Assembly: GCA_033557465.1 (NCBI GenBank)
Contig: CM066032.1
Span: 57,882,955 to 57,946,954 of the forward strand
Direction of reading: 5' to 3'
DNA: 64,000 nucleotides
Source: Ichthyophis bannanicus
Taxonomy: Eukaryota; Chordata; Amphibia; Gymnophiona; Ichthyophiidae
Both the position numbers and the translations under genes were made by a program. How positions within the stretch are numbered: position 1 is the first letter of the stretch; every line of letters begins with the position of its first letter. This document shows, one piece after another, positions 52,991-63,350 of the stretch. The notes below the pieces were generated by a model. That model saw only the letters and a list, made by a program, of their open reading frames with translations, searched no databases and was not told the DNA's origin.

Positions 52991-53867
52991 AAAACAGCAA
53001 TCAATCGGTCTATTCGTCGAGCAGTAGCTATAGCAAATTTGTGAAATTTATCTGCTCATCCACTCACTTCTTGAAACTTGGAAAGATTATTTATGTTTAT
53101 TTATAATCTGTCTAATCTCACCAATGATACCAAGCAAGAAACAAAAAAAGGTCTCAGTCAAAAAACACGGCGTTACTCCCAGGTTATATAGTACCTTGGA
53201 AATTTGCTGTTATTAACATCAATGACCTTTTGATAAGTACATTATCATTTCATTTCTTATTTTCTTATTTCTTATTTCTTATATTTTGTTCTGTTCCTTT
53301 TTCTTATATATTGTTCTGTTCCTTGTAGTTTCCTAGACTATATTCAGTTAGAAACTTTTTTTCTATTTTACTAAATTCATTAGAAACCTTTTCTCTGTTT
53401 TTCTCTGTTTTTTCTTTTTCCATACTTAACTTGTGCTCCATTAAAGCTATATGATGCTGGTGTAAACAGTTGTAAAAGACTGTAGTCTCAGGAGTTACTT
53501 TCGGAATCCCGACGCTGATGTTCTAAGGCGCCCAAGCGTTTCACACTACTGGTTTCATCAGGGGATTCTTATCCAACATGATAAACTAAAACGGAGAAAT
53601 GAAAAGATCATGACAGTGAATATATACCCGCATCTTCAATTTTTCCATTGTTTCTGCACTCTAGCTGAATTATCCATCGTTCATAAAATAAAATGTTCAC
53701 ATACCTAAATCATGGATAAAAAGAGGAAACCTCCAGCCATTGAACTTCTCTCTCAACTGTTTGAAAAGAACGCCGCGCATGCGATCTAGGGGCAATAAGC
53801 TCCCTTCAAACTTTCCAACTAATAGGCCCCTCCCCCAATTTGATTATTAAAAACAGACTGACCACAT
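52991..53867. repeat. Unclassified; possible Penelope terminal region with hammerhead-like core
   Basis: No coding frame. On the minus strand 'cctgatgaaaccagtagtgt' is followed by 'gaaacgcttgg' (53530-53563). CUGAUGA and GAAA at this spacing are the two conserved strands of a hammerhead ribozyme core, and such words are common in terminal repeats of vertebrate Penelope-like elements. The expected stem II is weak here and I do not see a clear cleavage triplet. An AT-rich stretch with 'ttatttctt' repeats lies at 53250-53340. Confidence 0.35.
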
Positions 53868-54158
53868 TACTGGCTGAAAGAGTGGCCTAATGTTTGGGGC
53901 AAGTTACCTCAGGCCAGAAGGTTGGGGGTTCAAATCCCACTAGAGGACAGCAACTTTGAGCCGGAAGGACTGGGGTTTCTAGTCCCACAGGTGCTCCTTG
54001 TGGTCTTGGGCAAGCCACTTAACCCTCCATTGCCCATGTTCCCTGTAAAATAGTTATCTACAAGTTATAATGCCCTGTTCAATGTAATTTCAGTTTGTTC
54101 AATATAAACCACCTTGATATCATGAAAGGCAGTATATAAGAAATGTTAAATAAATAAA
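53868..54158 (+). mobile_element. tRNA-derived SINE with L2-like tail
   Basis: A-box-like 'gagtggcctaatgtttggg', B-box 'gggggttcaaatccc', body 'cttgggcaagccacttaacc' and 'ccatgttccctgtaaaatag'. The end is 'ataaaccaccttgatatcat', 'gaaaggcagtatataag' and (AAAT)n. It abuts the BovB-like fragment. Confidence 0.88.
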
Positions 54159-54910
54159 GTGAAGATGAGCTGAAACATTTGCTTCTTAAGATCAAGGAAC
54201 ATAGTCTTAAAATGGGCCTGCACCTTAATGTAAAGAAGACAAAGATTCTGACAACTGGAAAAATCAATAAGTTCATCATTGATGGAGAATAAATTTAAAT
54301 AGTGAACAACTTTAACCTACTTGGATCAACTAGCAATAAAGAAACAACAAGCAGTCAAGAAATCAGATGATGTGTTGCTCTTGGCAGAATGGCTATGAAG
54401 GACCTAGACAAGATTCTCAAGAGCAGAGATGCATCTCTCCATACAAAGATTTGATTCATTCAAACCATGGTATTTTCAATAACGTCATATGGATGCGAAA
54501 GTTGGACAGGGAAAAAATAGACAGGAAGAAAATTGATGCCTTTGAATTATGGTGCTGGCGGCGAATACTGTGTATACCATGGACTGCCCGAAGAACAAAC
54601 CAGTCAGTACTAGAGGAGATCAAACCTAAGCGTTCTTTAGAAGCTCAGATGACAAGACTTCGACTTTCATACTTTGGACACATCAGGCGAAGAGAGAGAT
54701 CATTAGAGAAAGACATCATGCTTGGCAAGGTAGAAGGTCAATGGAAAAGAGGAAGACCAGCAACAAGATGGGTCAATACAATAATAGAAGCTATAGGTGC
54801 CACTCTATCAACAATGAGCCGCCTGACTGTAGATTGAACATAATTTAGGACAACTATCCAGAGGGTCACCATGAGTTGACGCCGACTCAACGGCACTTAA
54901 CAACAACAAA
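54159..54910 (+). mobile_element. RTE/BovB-like LINE 3' portion, copy 2
   Basis: A + strand copy truncated at the 5' side within the RT. It ends with the short RTE-style terminus 'gttgacgccgactcaacggc' followed by 'acttaacaacaacaa'. The 'aacaacaac' end is the usual simple-repeat tail of BovB-like RTEs. Copy 1 (12778-14800) lacks this end, so together they span most of the element. Confidence 0.82.
54375..54836 (+). pseudogene. BovB-like ORF2, C-terminal region
   Basis: This is a mostly open frame. 'KIDAFELWCWRRILCIPWTA' and 'RRTNQSVLEEIKPKRSLE' are followed by 'LRLSYFGHIRRRERSLEKD', 'IMLGKVEGQWKRGRPATRW' and 'ATLSTMSRLTVD'. These are the hallmark C-terminal blocks of BovB/RTE ORF2 (W..R.L..PWTARR, YFGH..RR, G...GKR.GRP..RW). 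Upstream RT codons (54180-54300) are out of frame. Confidence 0.85.
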
Positions 54911-55480
54911 CTGAAAAGAAATGATTTTATATAAAAAGAAGAGAAATGTGCTGCAACAGGGAGAGTAAGAGCTCTTCTTTGCTATGCAGAGTCTGTTCCG
55001 TTCGCACCCCTCCACTCCATGAATGACAAGAGGAAAGGGCAGATTAGAGAGCAAAGCAGCTCCTCTTTGCTCTATCTGCTCCAGTCTCAACTCTTTCCCT
55101 CCTGTTCTCTACATGCTGGCTCTGAGAAGAGAGGCTGGAGCAGAAAACAGAGGGCCATTTTCTGGGACACTGTCCAATAGAAATTGGACAACACCCTCAT
55201 GAACCCATGCTTAACCATGCCCCTATCAGTCACCCCAAGGCACACTGGGGACTTACCAAAGGCACACCACTGTGCCATGGCGCACTGGTTCAGAATCACT
55301 TTCTGTGGGCCTGGGGATAGACAGTCTGTGAGCTGATATAGGATCTCCTTCTGCTGAGTTACCACGAAGCACAGCCTCTTCCTCTTGGCTTGAGAGAACT
55401 GCAGCTGCTGGGACCATGTCCCTCTCGTTAGCTGTGTCCTCATGCTGTGGCTCTGAGTGCCAGTATGCCCATGCATACTT
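54911..55480. other. No feature recognised
   Basis: No gene or known repeat words. An open frame on the minus strand across 55087-55629 has no recognisable domain and ordinary composition; I treat it as chance. Confidence 0.35.
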
Positions 55481-56750
55481 TGTACTGTGTATGCACGTTG
55501 TGACACAGCAGCTGGCACAGAGCCCATGGAGTTAGGGGAAAGTAAGGAACTTACCTCAGAATTAGCTGAGCAGCAGACAAACTCAGCACAAGAAAAGCAA
55601 AAAGACATTAGAGTAAAATGTCCTTGCACTAGTCCTGACGTAGCTAGAAGCAGGAAGGCTAATCAGGAATACCTGTTCTCAGAAACCCAGGCAGCATGCA
55701 AAGAGAACAAGGATAAAAGCTGCAGGGTAGAACCAGGGAAGGCCAGTAGGGGCAGCGACCTGGGAGGACTAAGCCAGCATCCAGTGAGCACACGTCATGC
55801 TGGAGGAAACCTACTGAGGGAAGGAAGCAGTAGGTGTGGCAGCAGAGCAGGAAACAGCCAGCACCGTGCCCAGGACCTTGCTAGGATCCCTGGTAGTTGG
55901 AGAGCCCAGGAGAGAGCTGCCCGAAGCCCAGATATGAGACAGAACCACAGCTAAGAGGTGGGAACCTAGCTTTGCTAAAGAAAAGGCAAGACGTTCTGTT
56001 TGGTTTGAAAGGCAAGGGCGTGGCACCAGAAGTAACTTTGATACTGAAAGTTATACAGTAATTCCACCAGCGTGGAGAAGAAGGGAAAGCCAGAAGGAAG
56101 CTTTTAATATACCGGGCATTCAGAGCCCTGGATTTAAAGAGCCCTTTCTAGAAAAGTTAGCCCATGACTCACAGGAGAGTTTTAAGGAAGACAGCAGCTG
56201 TGAAGAGTGTGACCCATATGCGATTGTAAGTGACTCTGAGTTAACGCAGTGGGAGAACAGCAGCTATAATTCTGACCCTGTGCCCATGGATTGTACAATT
56301 TATTTATCTGACAATATTGTATCTTTATGTTGAGCTTGTGCAAAGCAACCAGCTGATGGTGCCTGAAGGAAAGAAGATATTTTTCTGTGCAACAGTTCTT
56401 TTGTTTCATATTGTTTGTTGTATCCCAGGAATATCAAACCACAGGAGAAGAAGGTATCCGCAAGAACAAGTCAAACCAAAAGCGGAACCCAGGGAACCAG
56501 GCCTACACGTAGGTATATTGATATGCAAACACAATTTATTGAGGGTCCCTCAATAAATTGTGTTTGCATATCAATATACCTACATGTAGGCCTGGTTTCT
56601 TGGGTTCCGCTTTTTGTATCCCAGGAATATCCCATCAGGGCAGGGAATAAAGCCCTAATATTACTTTTGCCTTACCACTTGACTACAAGACTCTTTTTGT
56701 ATTAAAGGCAACTTAAATCTTAACACCCTAGGCAGCCGCCTAATAGGGTC
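55481..56750 (+). repeat. Unidentified element related to 36.3/42.5 kb
   Basis: It contains the readable fragment 'TEPMELGESKELTSELAE' (55515-55570) and, out of frame, acidic stretches such as 'QESFKEDSSCEECDPYAIV' and 'DPVPMDCTIYLSDN' near 56165-56310. Purine-rich blocks at 55640-55960 are similar in style to 36500-36900. A poly(A)-signal-like 'gggaataaagccctaata' lies at 56644. It could be a decayed non-autonomous retroelement or another composite repeat. The palindrome at 56478-56614 lies inside. Confidence 0.35.
56478..56614. repeat. 137-bp near-perfect palindrome
   Basis: Arms 56478-56545 and 56547-56614 pair at 65 of 68 positions around the single base at 56546 ('gagggtccctc'). Mismatches are at 56492, 56494 and 56508. 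The arm ends are 'aaaagcggaacccag' and 'ctgggttccgctttt'-type. The word 'tgtatcccaggaatatc' occurs at 56419-56435 and again at 56615-56631, directly behind the palindrome. Such symmetry is rarely kept over time, so it looks recent. Confidence 0.92.
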
Positions 56751-57259
56751 ATAAGATACTATCTCTCACAACGTCTACAACCCAAAGTCAGTGAACGTGC
56801 TCTTTCACATCTACAGCACTGTATTTTCCATGGGCTGCATGTGCTGTTGCCATCCCAGCGCCCTTCATGCAAATTCCAGGATGTCTGCATGGTGATTTCA
56901 TAGAGTGCCAGCATGTTCTCCCAGAAGACAAGATGCCCTTTCTAAAATGAATTGGACTGCAGACTGATATAATAATTGTAGTATTCAAATTTTTCTCATG
57001 ATTGAAATATAGTAACATATATATGACGGCAGACAAAGATCACTAAAACAAATAACCTAGCAAATTACCAATATATGAGTATATAATCTATAAAATCACA
57101 AAAGTTAACACATACACCTATTAAAGTAAAATTATATATTAAATTTATTATTTGATATATTTCTAAAAATTGCAACTATCAATGTTCAATATAGATGGCT
57201 CCAAACAATTTAACAATTACAAATATAATTCATACCATATACATTCATACTCTATCACC
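56751..57259. other. Mostly unassigned; a CR1-A scrap at 57008-57045
   Basis: No gene. 'atagtaacatatatatgacg' and 'gcagacaaagatca' near 57008-57045 look like the very 3' end of a CR1-A copy. The rest, including AT-rich 57045-57180, shows nothing I recognise. Confidence 0.4.
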
Positions 57260-57380
57260 TTCAACAAATGCTGGAAAGCGATGAGTACAAATGCTCAAAG
57301 CTTAGCCAACAAAGTTCCCAATCTGGAAGCCTTAATGGTGGAAATGGACTTGGACATTGTGGCCATTACAGGAACTTGGT

Positions 57381-57677
57381 TTTATTTATTTATTTACATT
57401 CTCTTACATACTGTGCTATTCTGCATCAGTGCGGTTTACATTGAACAAACTGAAATTACATTGAACAGGGCATTATAACTTGGAGATAACTATTTTACAG
57501 GAAACATGGGCTATGGAGGGTTAAGTGGCTTGCCCAAGACCACAAGGAGCACCTGTGGGACTAGAAACCCCAGTCCTTCCGGCCCAAGGTTACTGTCCTC
57601 TAGTGGGATTTGAACCCCTGACCTTCCAGCCTGAAGTACCTTGCCCCAACCACTAGGCCACTCCTCCACTCCAAGTC
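57381..57677 (-). mobile_element. tRNA-derived SINE with L2-like tail
   Basis: Nearly identical to 30555-30865, from (AAAT)n and 'cattctcttacatactgtgc' to 'aaccactaggccactcctcc' on the + strand. Minus orientation. The two copies differ at only a handful of positions by eye, pointing to a recently active subfamily. Confidence 0.88.
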
Positions 57678-57685
57678 ACATAAAT

Positions 57686-57795
57686 GGGATATGTGTCTCA
57701 TATCCCCTCGTGTTAAATGTATCCCCCAATTGTGTTGTGACCAGTTTGATTGAAGGATAAGGTGGTATACAAAAACTGTCTAAATAAAAAAAAAA
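57686..57795 (+). mobile_element. SINE 3' fragment
   Basis: 'tgtgtctcatatcccctcgt' and 'gttaaatgtatcccccaatt' match the 3' half of the SINE at 39510-39600. It ends 'gataaggtggtatacaaaaa' with an A-rich tail. It lies just behind the minus-strand SINE. Confidence 0.7.
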
Positions 57796-59033
57796 TATAT
57801 ATATTTGATGTATATAGTTTCCCCCCTGACTATAATCTATTTCGAAGAGATAGAAAGGGTAGAAAAGGAGGAGGAGTAGCCCTCTATATCAAAAGCAATA
57901 TTAAAGCTGCTAAAACGCAGAAGATGTGGGGAAAAGAAGAAGCGCTGTGGATTGTGTTGGAAAGAGGAGATGGCACTGTCATCCATACCGGTGTGCTCCA
58001 CAGGCCTCCAACTCAAACCGAAGAAATGGATAGCAAATCATTGTTGATATTACAAAGATAGCCGTGAAGGGGGAAGTGATCATATTGAGTGACTTTAATC
58101 TACCTGATGTGGATTGGAGCGTTCCTTCTGCAAATCTGGAAAGAAGTAAAAAAATAGTGGATGCCTTCCAAGATGCGTTATTTAAACAAATGGTGATGGA
58201 ACTGACCAGAGAGAGCTCCATGCTGGATTTAGAGCTCACCAACAGAGATAGAGTGTTGAATATCAAGGTGGGTGCCCACGTGAGCAGCAGCGATCATCAT
58301 ACGATGTGGTTTGAGATAAAAGCCAAGGTAGAATCCAATCACAGCAAACTCAAAGGGGCATGTTTACTAAACCGTCTTAACGTGCGCCCGGCGCTAGTGT
58401 GCAGGCTGCCATATAAGGAGTGGGCATTTCAGTCTTAACGTAGCACGTTATCGCGCGATAATCCTGTTTTGCTACGTTAACGCGCGGTAATCTTAAGTAG
58501 GCGCACAGACATGAAAACACAGAAATAGAGCTGTAGCACAATGGTTAATAGACTGATTGACGATGTGGGGTCATGAGTTTCAACTCCCAGTGTGCCTAAT
58601 GCATGAGGCATTACCTTTAACGGTTAAGTATTGCTTTTGGAGGTCTCTTACATAAGAACATAAGATATGCCATACTGGGTCAGACCAAGGTCCATCAAGC
58701 CCAGTATCCTGTTTCCAACAGTGGCCAATCTAGGTCATACGTACCTAGCAGTTTCCCCAAAAGACACAGGTTCCGCAATGCTTGTACTGGGTGAAGCATT
58801 GATATCCTGGGTCCCTTCTTAATAATGGTTTATGGACCTTTCCTCCAGGAACTTGTCCAAACCTTTTTTAAATCCAGCTACATTAACAGCCTTTACTACA
58901 TCCTCCAGTAACAAATTCCAGAGTTTGATTACACGTTGAGTGAAGAAATATTTTCTTTTATTAGATTTAAATAGTTTACCCTGTAGCTTCATTGCATGTC
59001 CCCTAGTCTTTCTATATTCTGATAACGTAAACA

Positions 59034-60648
59034 TAGAAACATAGAAACATAGAAATATGACGACAGAAAAAGACCACATGGCCTATCTAGTCTGTCCTTC
59101 CATAACAACTACAACAGTCCACTTTTTGCCTTTAGAGATCCTCTGTGTTGGTCCCATGCTTTCTTGAATTCAGTTACTGTCCTCATCTCTACCACCTCCA
59201 CTGGGAGACTATTCCACGGATCCACTACTCTTTCCGTAAAGAAATATTTCCGCATATCACTCCTGAATCTATCTCCCTTCACCCTCATCCCATGTCCCCT
59301 CGTAGCAGAACTTGCTTTCAATTGAAAGAGGCTCTCTCCCTGAACATTTATGCCACGGAGGTATTTAAACATCTCAATCATATCACCTCTATCCCGCCTT
59401 TCCTCTAAGGTGTACATATTAAGATCCTTAAGTCTGTCCTCATATGCTTTATAATGAAGCCCATTAATCATTTTGGTAGCAACCCTCTGCACCGACTCCA
59501 TCCTGTTCACATCCTTTTGAAGGTGCGGTCTCCAGAATTGCACACCATACTCCAAATGAGGTCGCACCAAAGACTTATACAGAGGCATTATCACCTCCTT
59601 TTTTCTGCTAGCCATTCCTCTCCGTATGCACCCAAGCATCCTTCTAGCTTTTGCTGTCACCTTTTCCACCTGTTTAGCTACTTTAAGATCATCAGACACA
59701 ACCATGCCTAGGTCCCGCTCTTCTTTAGTGGACAAAAGTACTTCACCTCCTATACTGTATTGCTCCCTTGGATTGCTGCAGCCCAAATGCATGACCTTAC
59801 ATTTTTTAACATTAAATCCCAGCTGCCAAATTCTAGACCATTCTTCAAGCTTAGCTAGATCCCTCCTCATGTTATCTACCCCTTCCTGGGTGTTTACTCT
59901 ATTGCAGATTTTGGTATCATCCGCAAAGAGGCAAACCTTACCCGACAGCCCTTCCGCTATATCACTAACAAAGATGTTAAAAAGAATCGGACCAAGGACA
60001 GATCCCTGGGGCACACCACTGGTAACATCCTTCTCCTCAGAGTGAGCTCCATTTACTTGTACTCTTTGTCGCCTCCCACCCAACCAATTTCTAACCCAAG
60101 CAGTAACTTTAGGGTCCATCCCTAGGGTGCTCAGTTTGTTTATAAGTCGCCTGTGAGGAACAGTGTCAAAGGCTTTACGGAAATCTAAATACACCACATC
60201 TAGAGCTCTCCCTCGGTCCAACTCCCTGGTCACCCAGTCAAAAAAAATCAATCAGATTTGTCTGACAAGACCTGCCTCTGGTGAATCCATGCTGCCTCGG
60301 ATCCTGTAATCCGCTGGACTCCAGAAACCTCACTATTTTCTCTTTCAGCAGCGTTTCCAATAATTTACTCACCACCGAAGTTAAACTAACCGGCCTGTAG
60401 TTTTCAACCACATCCTTACTTCCGCTTTTGTGTAAAGGCACCACATGAGCCTCTCTCCAGTCCTTTGGCACCACTCCTGACTCCAACGAGGCATTGAAAA
60501 GGTCAGTCAGTGGAGCTGCTAGAACGTCCCCAAGTTCCCTCAGTATTCTAGGGTGTATCCCATCCGGTCCCATCGCTTTGTCTACTTTAAGTTGAGCTAG
60601 TTTCTCATGAACACAGTCTTCTGAAAATAGTTCAAGATGTCCCTTGAA
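59034..60648 (-). mobile_element. CR1-B LINE nested in CR1-C
   Basis: The 3' end is 'atagaaacatagaaacatag' and the 5' truncation falls in the linker near 60648. The host reads 'tctgataacgtaaac' on the left and 'aatcgatctacgtttacccg' on the right, which are adjacent in the intact copy at 50128-50155. Confidence 0.9.
59109..60640 (-). pseudogene. CR1-B reverse transcriptase
   Basis: A 380-codon open frame (60251-59109) covers 'ALDVVYLDFRKAFDTVPH', 'SGVPQGSVLGPILFNIFV', catalytic 'VCLFADDTKICNRV', 'LGFNVKKCKVMHLGCSNPRE', 'TAKARRMLGCIRRGMASRKK' and 'EYGVQFWRPHLQKDVNRM' to the natural C-terminus. The upstream RT ('[16 protein letters not shown]', '[14 protein letters not shown]') is in another frame after an extra A in the A-run at 60241-60247. 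Apart from that single frameshift it is well preserved, so it is young. Confidence 0.9.
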
Positions 60649-60819
60649 CAATCGATCTACGTTTACCCGTTCCACTCCGTTCATTAATTTATAGACTTCT
60701 ATCATATCTCCCCTCAGCCGTCTCTTTTCCAGGTTAAAGAGCCCTAACCTTTTTAGCCTTTCTTCATAGGAGTATCCTTCCATCCCCTTTACCATTTTGG
60801 TGCTCTTCTCTGAACCTTT

Positions 60820-61172
60820 TCTTTTTTTTTTTTTTTTTAATTTAAACCTCTTTATTAAGGTATTAAAAAAAAGGTAATACAAGCAAATAAAGAAGATACA
60901 TACATAATTTTCATACCAAATAACAACTCCCAGCCCACAATAAGGAAAGGAATGGAAATTACCCTTTCGTTCATTATGTGATTGCTACCTAATTTTGCTC
61001 AGTGTAAATATCTCATGTAAATAGTTCACCCCTGTTATCCAAGTTTGTACTCCTGTTCGATGTAAAACCAAACAGCATGTTGTTGTGGTCGTTATGTTAT
61101 AATGTAAACCGCGCTGATGCCGAATAGTGCGGTATATAAGAAATTGTAATAAATAAATAAATAAATAAATAA
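60820..61172. mobile_element. Insertion with poly(T) and L2-type tail
   Basis: It begins with a T-run (60820-60838) and 'aacctctttattaaggta', which looks like a minus-strand poly(A) end of a retroelement. It finishes with + strand 'aatgtaaaccgcgctgatgc', 'gaatagtgcggtatataag' and (AAAT)n, the L2-type 3' end. Two insertions back to back are likely. It sits in CR1-C. Confidence 0.6.
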
Positions 61173-63018
61173 AATGATGCCTAGCATTCTATTTGCTCTC
61201 TTGGCTGCCTCTGTACACTGGGCGGAGGGTTTTAACATGGTATCCACAATGACGCCTAAATCTTTTTCCTGGGTGGTGGTTCCTAATGTGGAACCTTGCA
61301 TCGTGTAACCATAGTTTGGGTTGTTCTTCCCTAGGTGCATAACTTTGCACTTGTCCACATTAAATTTCATCTGCCATTTTGATGCCCAGTCTTCCAATTT
61401 ATCAAGATCCTCTTGCAATTTTCCACAATCCTCTTGGGTTTTAACAACTTTAAATAGTTTTGTGTCATCTGCAAATTTGATAACCTCACTCGTTATCCCA
61501 CTTTCCAGGTCATTTATGAATATGTCAAAAAGCAGCGGACCCAGCACAGATCCCTGGGGTACACCACTATTCACCTTTCTCCATTGGGAAAATTGGCCAT
61601 TTAGCCCTACCCTCTGCTTTCTATCTTTTAACCAGTACCTGATCCACAATAGTACACTGCCTCCTATCCCAAGACTCTTTAGTTTTGCCAAAAGTCTCTG
61701 ATGAGGGACCTTGTCAAAGGCTTTCTGAAAGTCCAGATACATTATATCAACTGACTCACCTTTGTCCACCTGTTTATTCACACTTTCAAAAAAACATAAT
61801 AGATCTTCCTTGTCTAAAATCATGTTGGCTGTCTCCCATTAGGCCATGACTATCTACATGCTGAGTAATTTTTTTTTTTATGATGGTTTCTACCATTTTT
61901 CCCGGTACTGACGTGAGGCTCACCTGTCTGTAGTTTCCTGGATCACCCCTGGAACCCTTTTTAAAAGTTGGCGTTACATTGGCGATCCTCCAATCTTCAG
62001 GTATTACAGATGATTTTAATGAAAATTCACAGATTACAACTAGCAGGTCTGCAATCTCATATTTCAGTTCTTTCAACACCCTTGGATGTATACCATCCGG
62101 CCCAGGTGATTTGCTACTCTTCAATTTATCTAATAGTTGTAATACATCTTCCCGATGTATCGATATTTCCTTCAATTCATCTGCACCTTTAAATTCCACT
62201 TCAGTCATGGGTAACATCCCTACATCTTCCTCAGTAAAGACCGAAGCAAAGAATCCATTCATTCTCTCCGCTATCGCCTTGTCGCCTCTTAGTGCCCCTT
62301 TAACTCCTCTATCATCTAATGGACCAACTGACTCTCTCACAGGTTTTTTGCTACGAATGTATTTGAAAAAAATCTTTATTTCGTGTTTTTGCTTCCGCAG
62401 CAAGCTTCTTCTCAAATTCTCCCTTTGCCTGCTTTATCAATGCCTTGCATTTGACTTGCCAGTGCTTGTGCTGTTTCCAGGTTTTGTCATTTGGCTCTTT
62501 TTTCCATTTCCTGAAAGATGCTTTTTTGGCAACAACAGCCTCTCTGACCTCCCCTTTAAACCATGCCGGCAGTTTTTTGGACTTCCTTCCACTTTTCTTA
62601 AAGCATTGATACAGCTGGTCTGGGCTTCCAAGATAGTATTTTTCAACAACACCCAAGCTTGATGTAAGTCTTTAACCTTTGCAACTGCTCCTTTTAGTCT
62701 TTTCTTAACTATTTTCCTCATTTTATCATAGTCTCCCTTTCGAAAGTTAAAAGGTAGTACTGTGGATTTCCTTACTATCTCTCCTCCACTAATTAAATCA
62801 AAGGTGATCATGCTATGATCACTATTGCCAAGTGGCCCCAACACCCTTATCTCTTGCACTAGATCTGGTGTTCCACTAAGGACTAGGTCTAATATGGCTT
62901 CCCGTCTGGTCGGTTCATGAACCAGCTGCTCCAAGAAGCAGTCATTTATGTCATCTAGGAACTTTATCTCCCTAGCATGTCCTGCCGTGACACTGACCCA
63001 GTCGGTAATTGAAATCAC
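61173..63018 (-). pseudogene. CR1-C ORF2: endonuclease end, linker and RT
   Basis: From 63018: 'DDINDCFLEQLVHEPTRRE', 'AILDLVLSGTPDLVQEI' and 'GNSDHSMITFDLI' (endonuclease end with SDH). Then the linker 'LPAWFKGEVREAVVAKKASF' and 'KDFFQIHS'. Then RT '[19 protein letters not shown]', 'EDWRIANVTPTFKKGSRG', 'YRQVSLTSVPGKMVE', 'VDIMYLDFQKAFDKVPH', 'SGVPQGSVLGPLLFDIFIND' and catalytic 'VIKFADDTKLFK'. Frameshifts lie near 62360-62440 and 61800-61820; two insertions remove the C-terminus. Confidence 0.88.
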
Positions 63019-63044
63019 CCATTTTTTAAATTTTGATTAGTGCT

Positions 63045-63350
63045 GCCAGAAAACACACCCTCACAGTGGCATAACCTAAGGTGCCGCATAAGGCACCCTA
63101 TAAGGCACATTATAAGGTGCACTGTCTGCCAAGACACCCTATAATGTCCCCTATAGGACACCTTATACGGCGCCTTATGGGGTGCCCTATAAGGCACATT
63201 ATAAGGCACCCTATAAGGCACATTATAAGGTGCACTGTCTGCCAAGACACCCTATAATGTCCCCTATAGGACACCCTATAAGGCGCCTTATGGGGTGCCC
63301 TATGAGGCACCATAAGGTTACAGTACTGTGAGGGTGTTGTTGCTAGCAGC
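63045..63350. repeat. Palindromic TATAAGG-rich module with internal duplication
   Basis: Same outer inverted pair as in copy 1 ('acaccctcacagt' and 'actgtgagggtgt'). The block 'actgtctgccaagacaccct' occurs at 63121 and again at 63234, a tandem duplication of 113 bases absent from copy 1. The interior is a run of short palindromes. Confidence 0.78.

Larger units (their letters stand above)
57275..58350 (+). pseudogene. CR1 endonuclease domain, interrupted
   Basis: Blocks in order: 'MSTNAQSLANKVPNLEALM', 'LDIVAITGTWF' (the catalytic E of TETW is G here), then the SINE, then 'DRKGRKGGGVALYIKSNI', 'GVLHRPPTQTEEM', 'EVIILSDFNLPDVDWSVP' (GDFN is SDFN), 'SSMLDLELTNRDRV' and 'SSDHHTMWFEIKAK'. A stop at 58060 separates the two parts of the second half. 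Two catalytic-block residues are changed, so it is inactive apart from the interruptions. Confidence 0.85.
57260..58352 (+). mobile_element. CR1 endonuclease fragment, + strand
   Basis: This is the 5' part of a CR1 ORF2. It is broken by a SINE and a SINE tail at 57381-57795 and ends where the second composite repeat begins (58353). The RT would lie further right, but it is not found in the window, so either the composite repeat replaced it or the copy was already truncated. Confidence 0.82.
58648..63025 (-). mobile_element. CR1-C LINE, long copy, twice interrupted
   Basis: The 3' end is 'cataagaacataagatatgc' at 58648. The copy reads to 'gataacgtaaac' (59033), resumes at 60649 ('gaacaatcgatctacg') after a CR1-B insertion, is broken again at 60820-61172, and continues to 63025 in the endonuclease. 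Without insertions it is about 2.4 kb and 5'-truncated. At the second break roughly 140 bases of CR1-C are missing compared with 50310-50450. Confidence 0.88.

Noticed and set aside
55087..55629. 180-codon minus-strand open frame
   Set aside because: No recognisable motif, no splice or promoter context, and it overlaps an unclassified repeat that reads better on the other strand.
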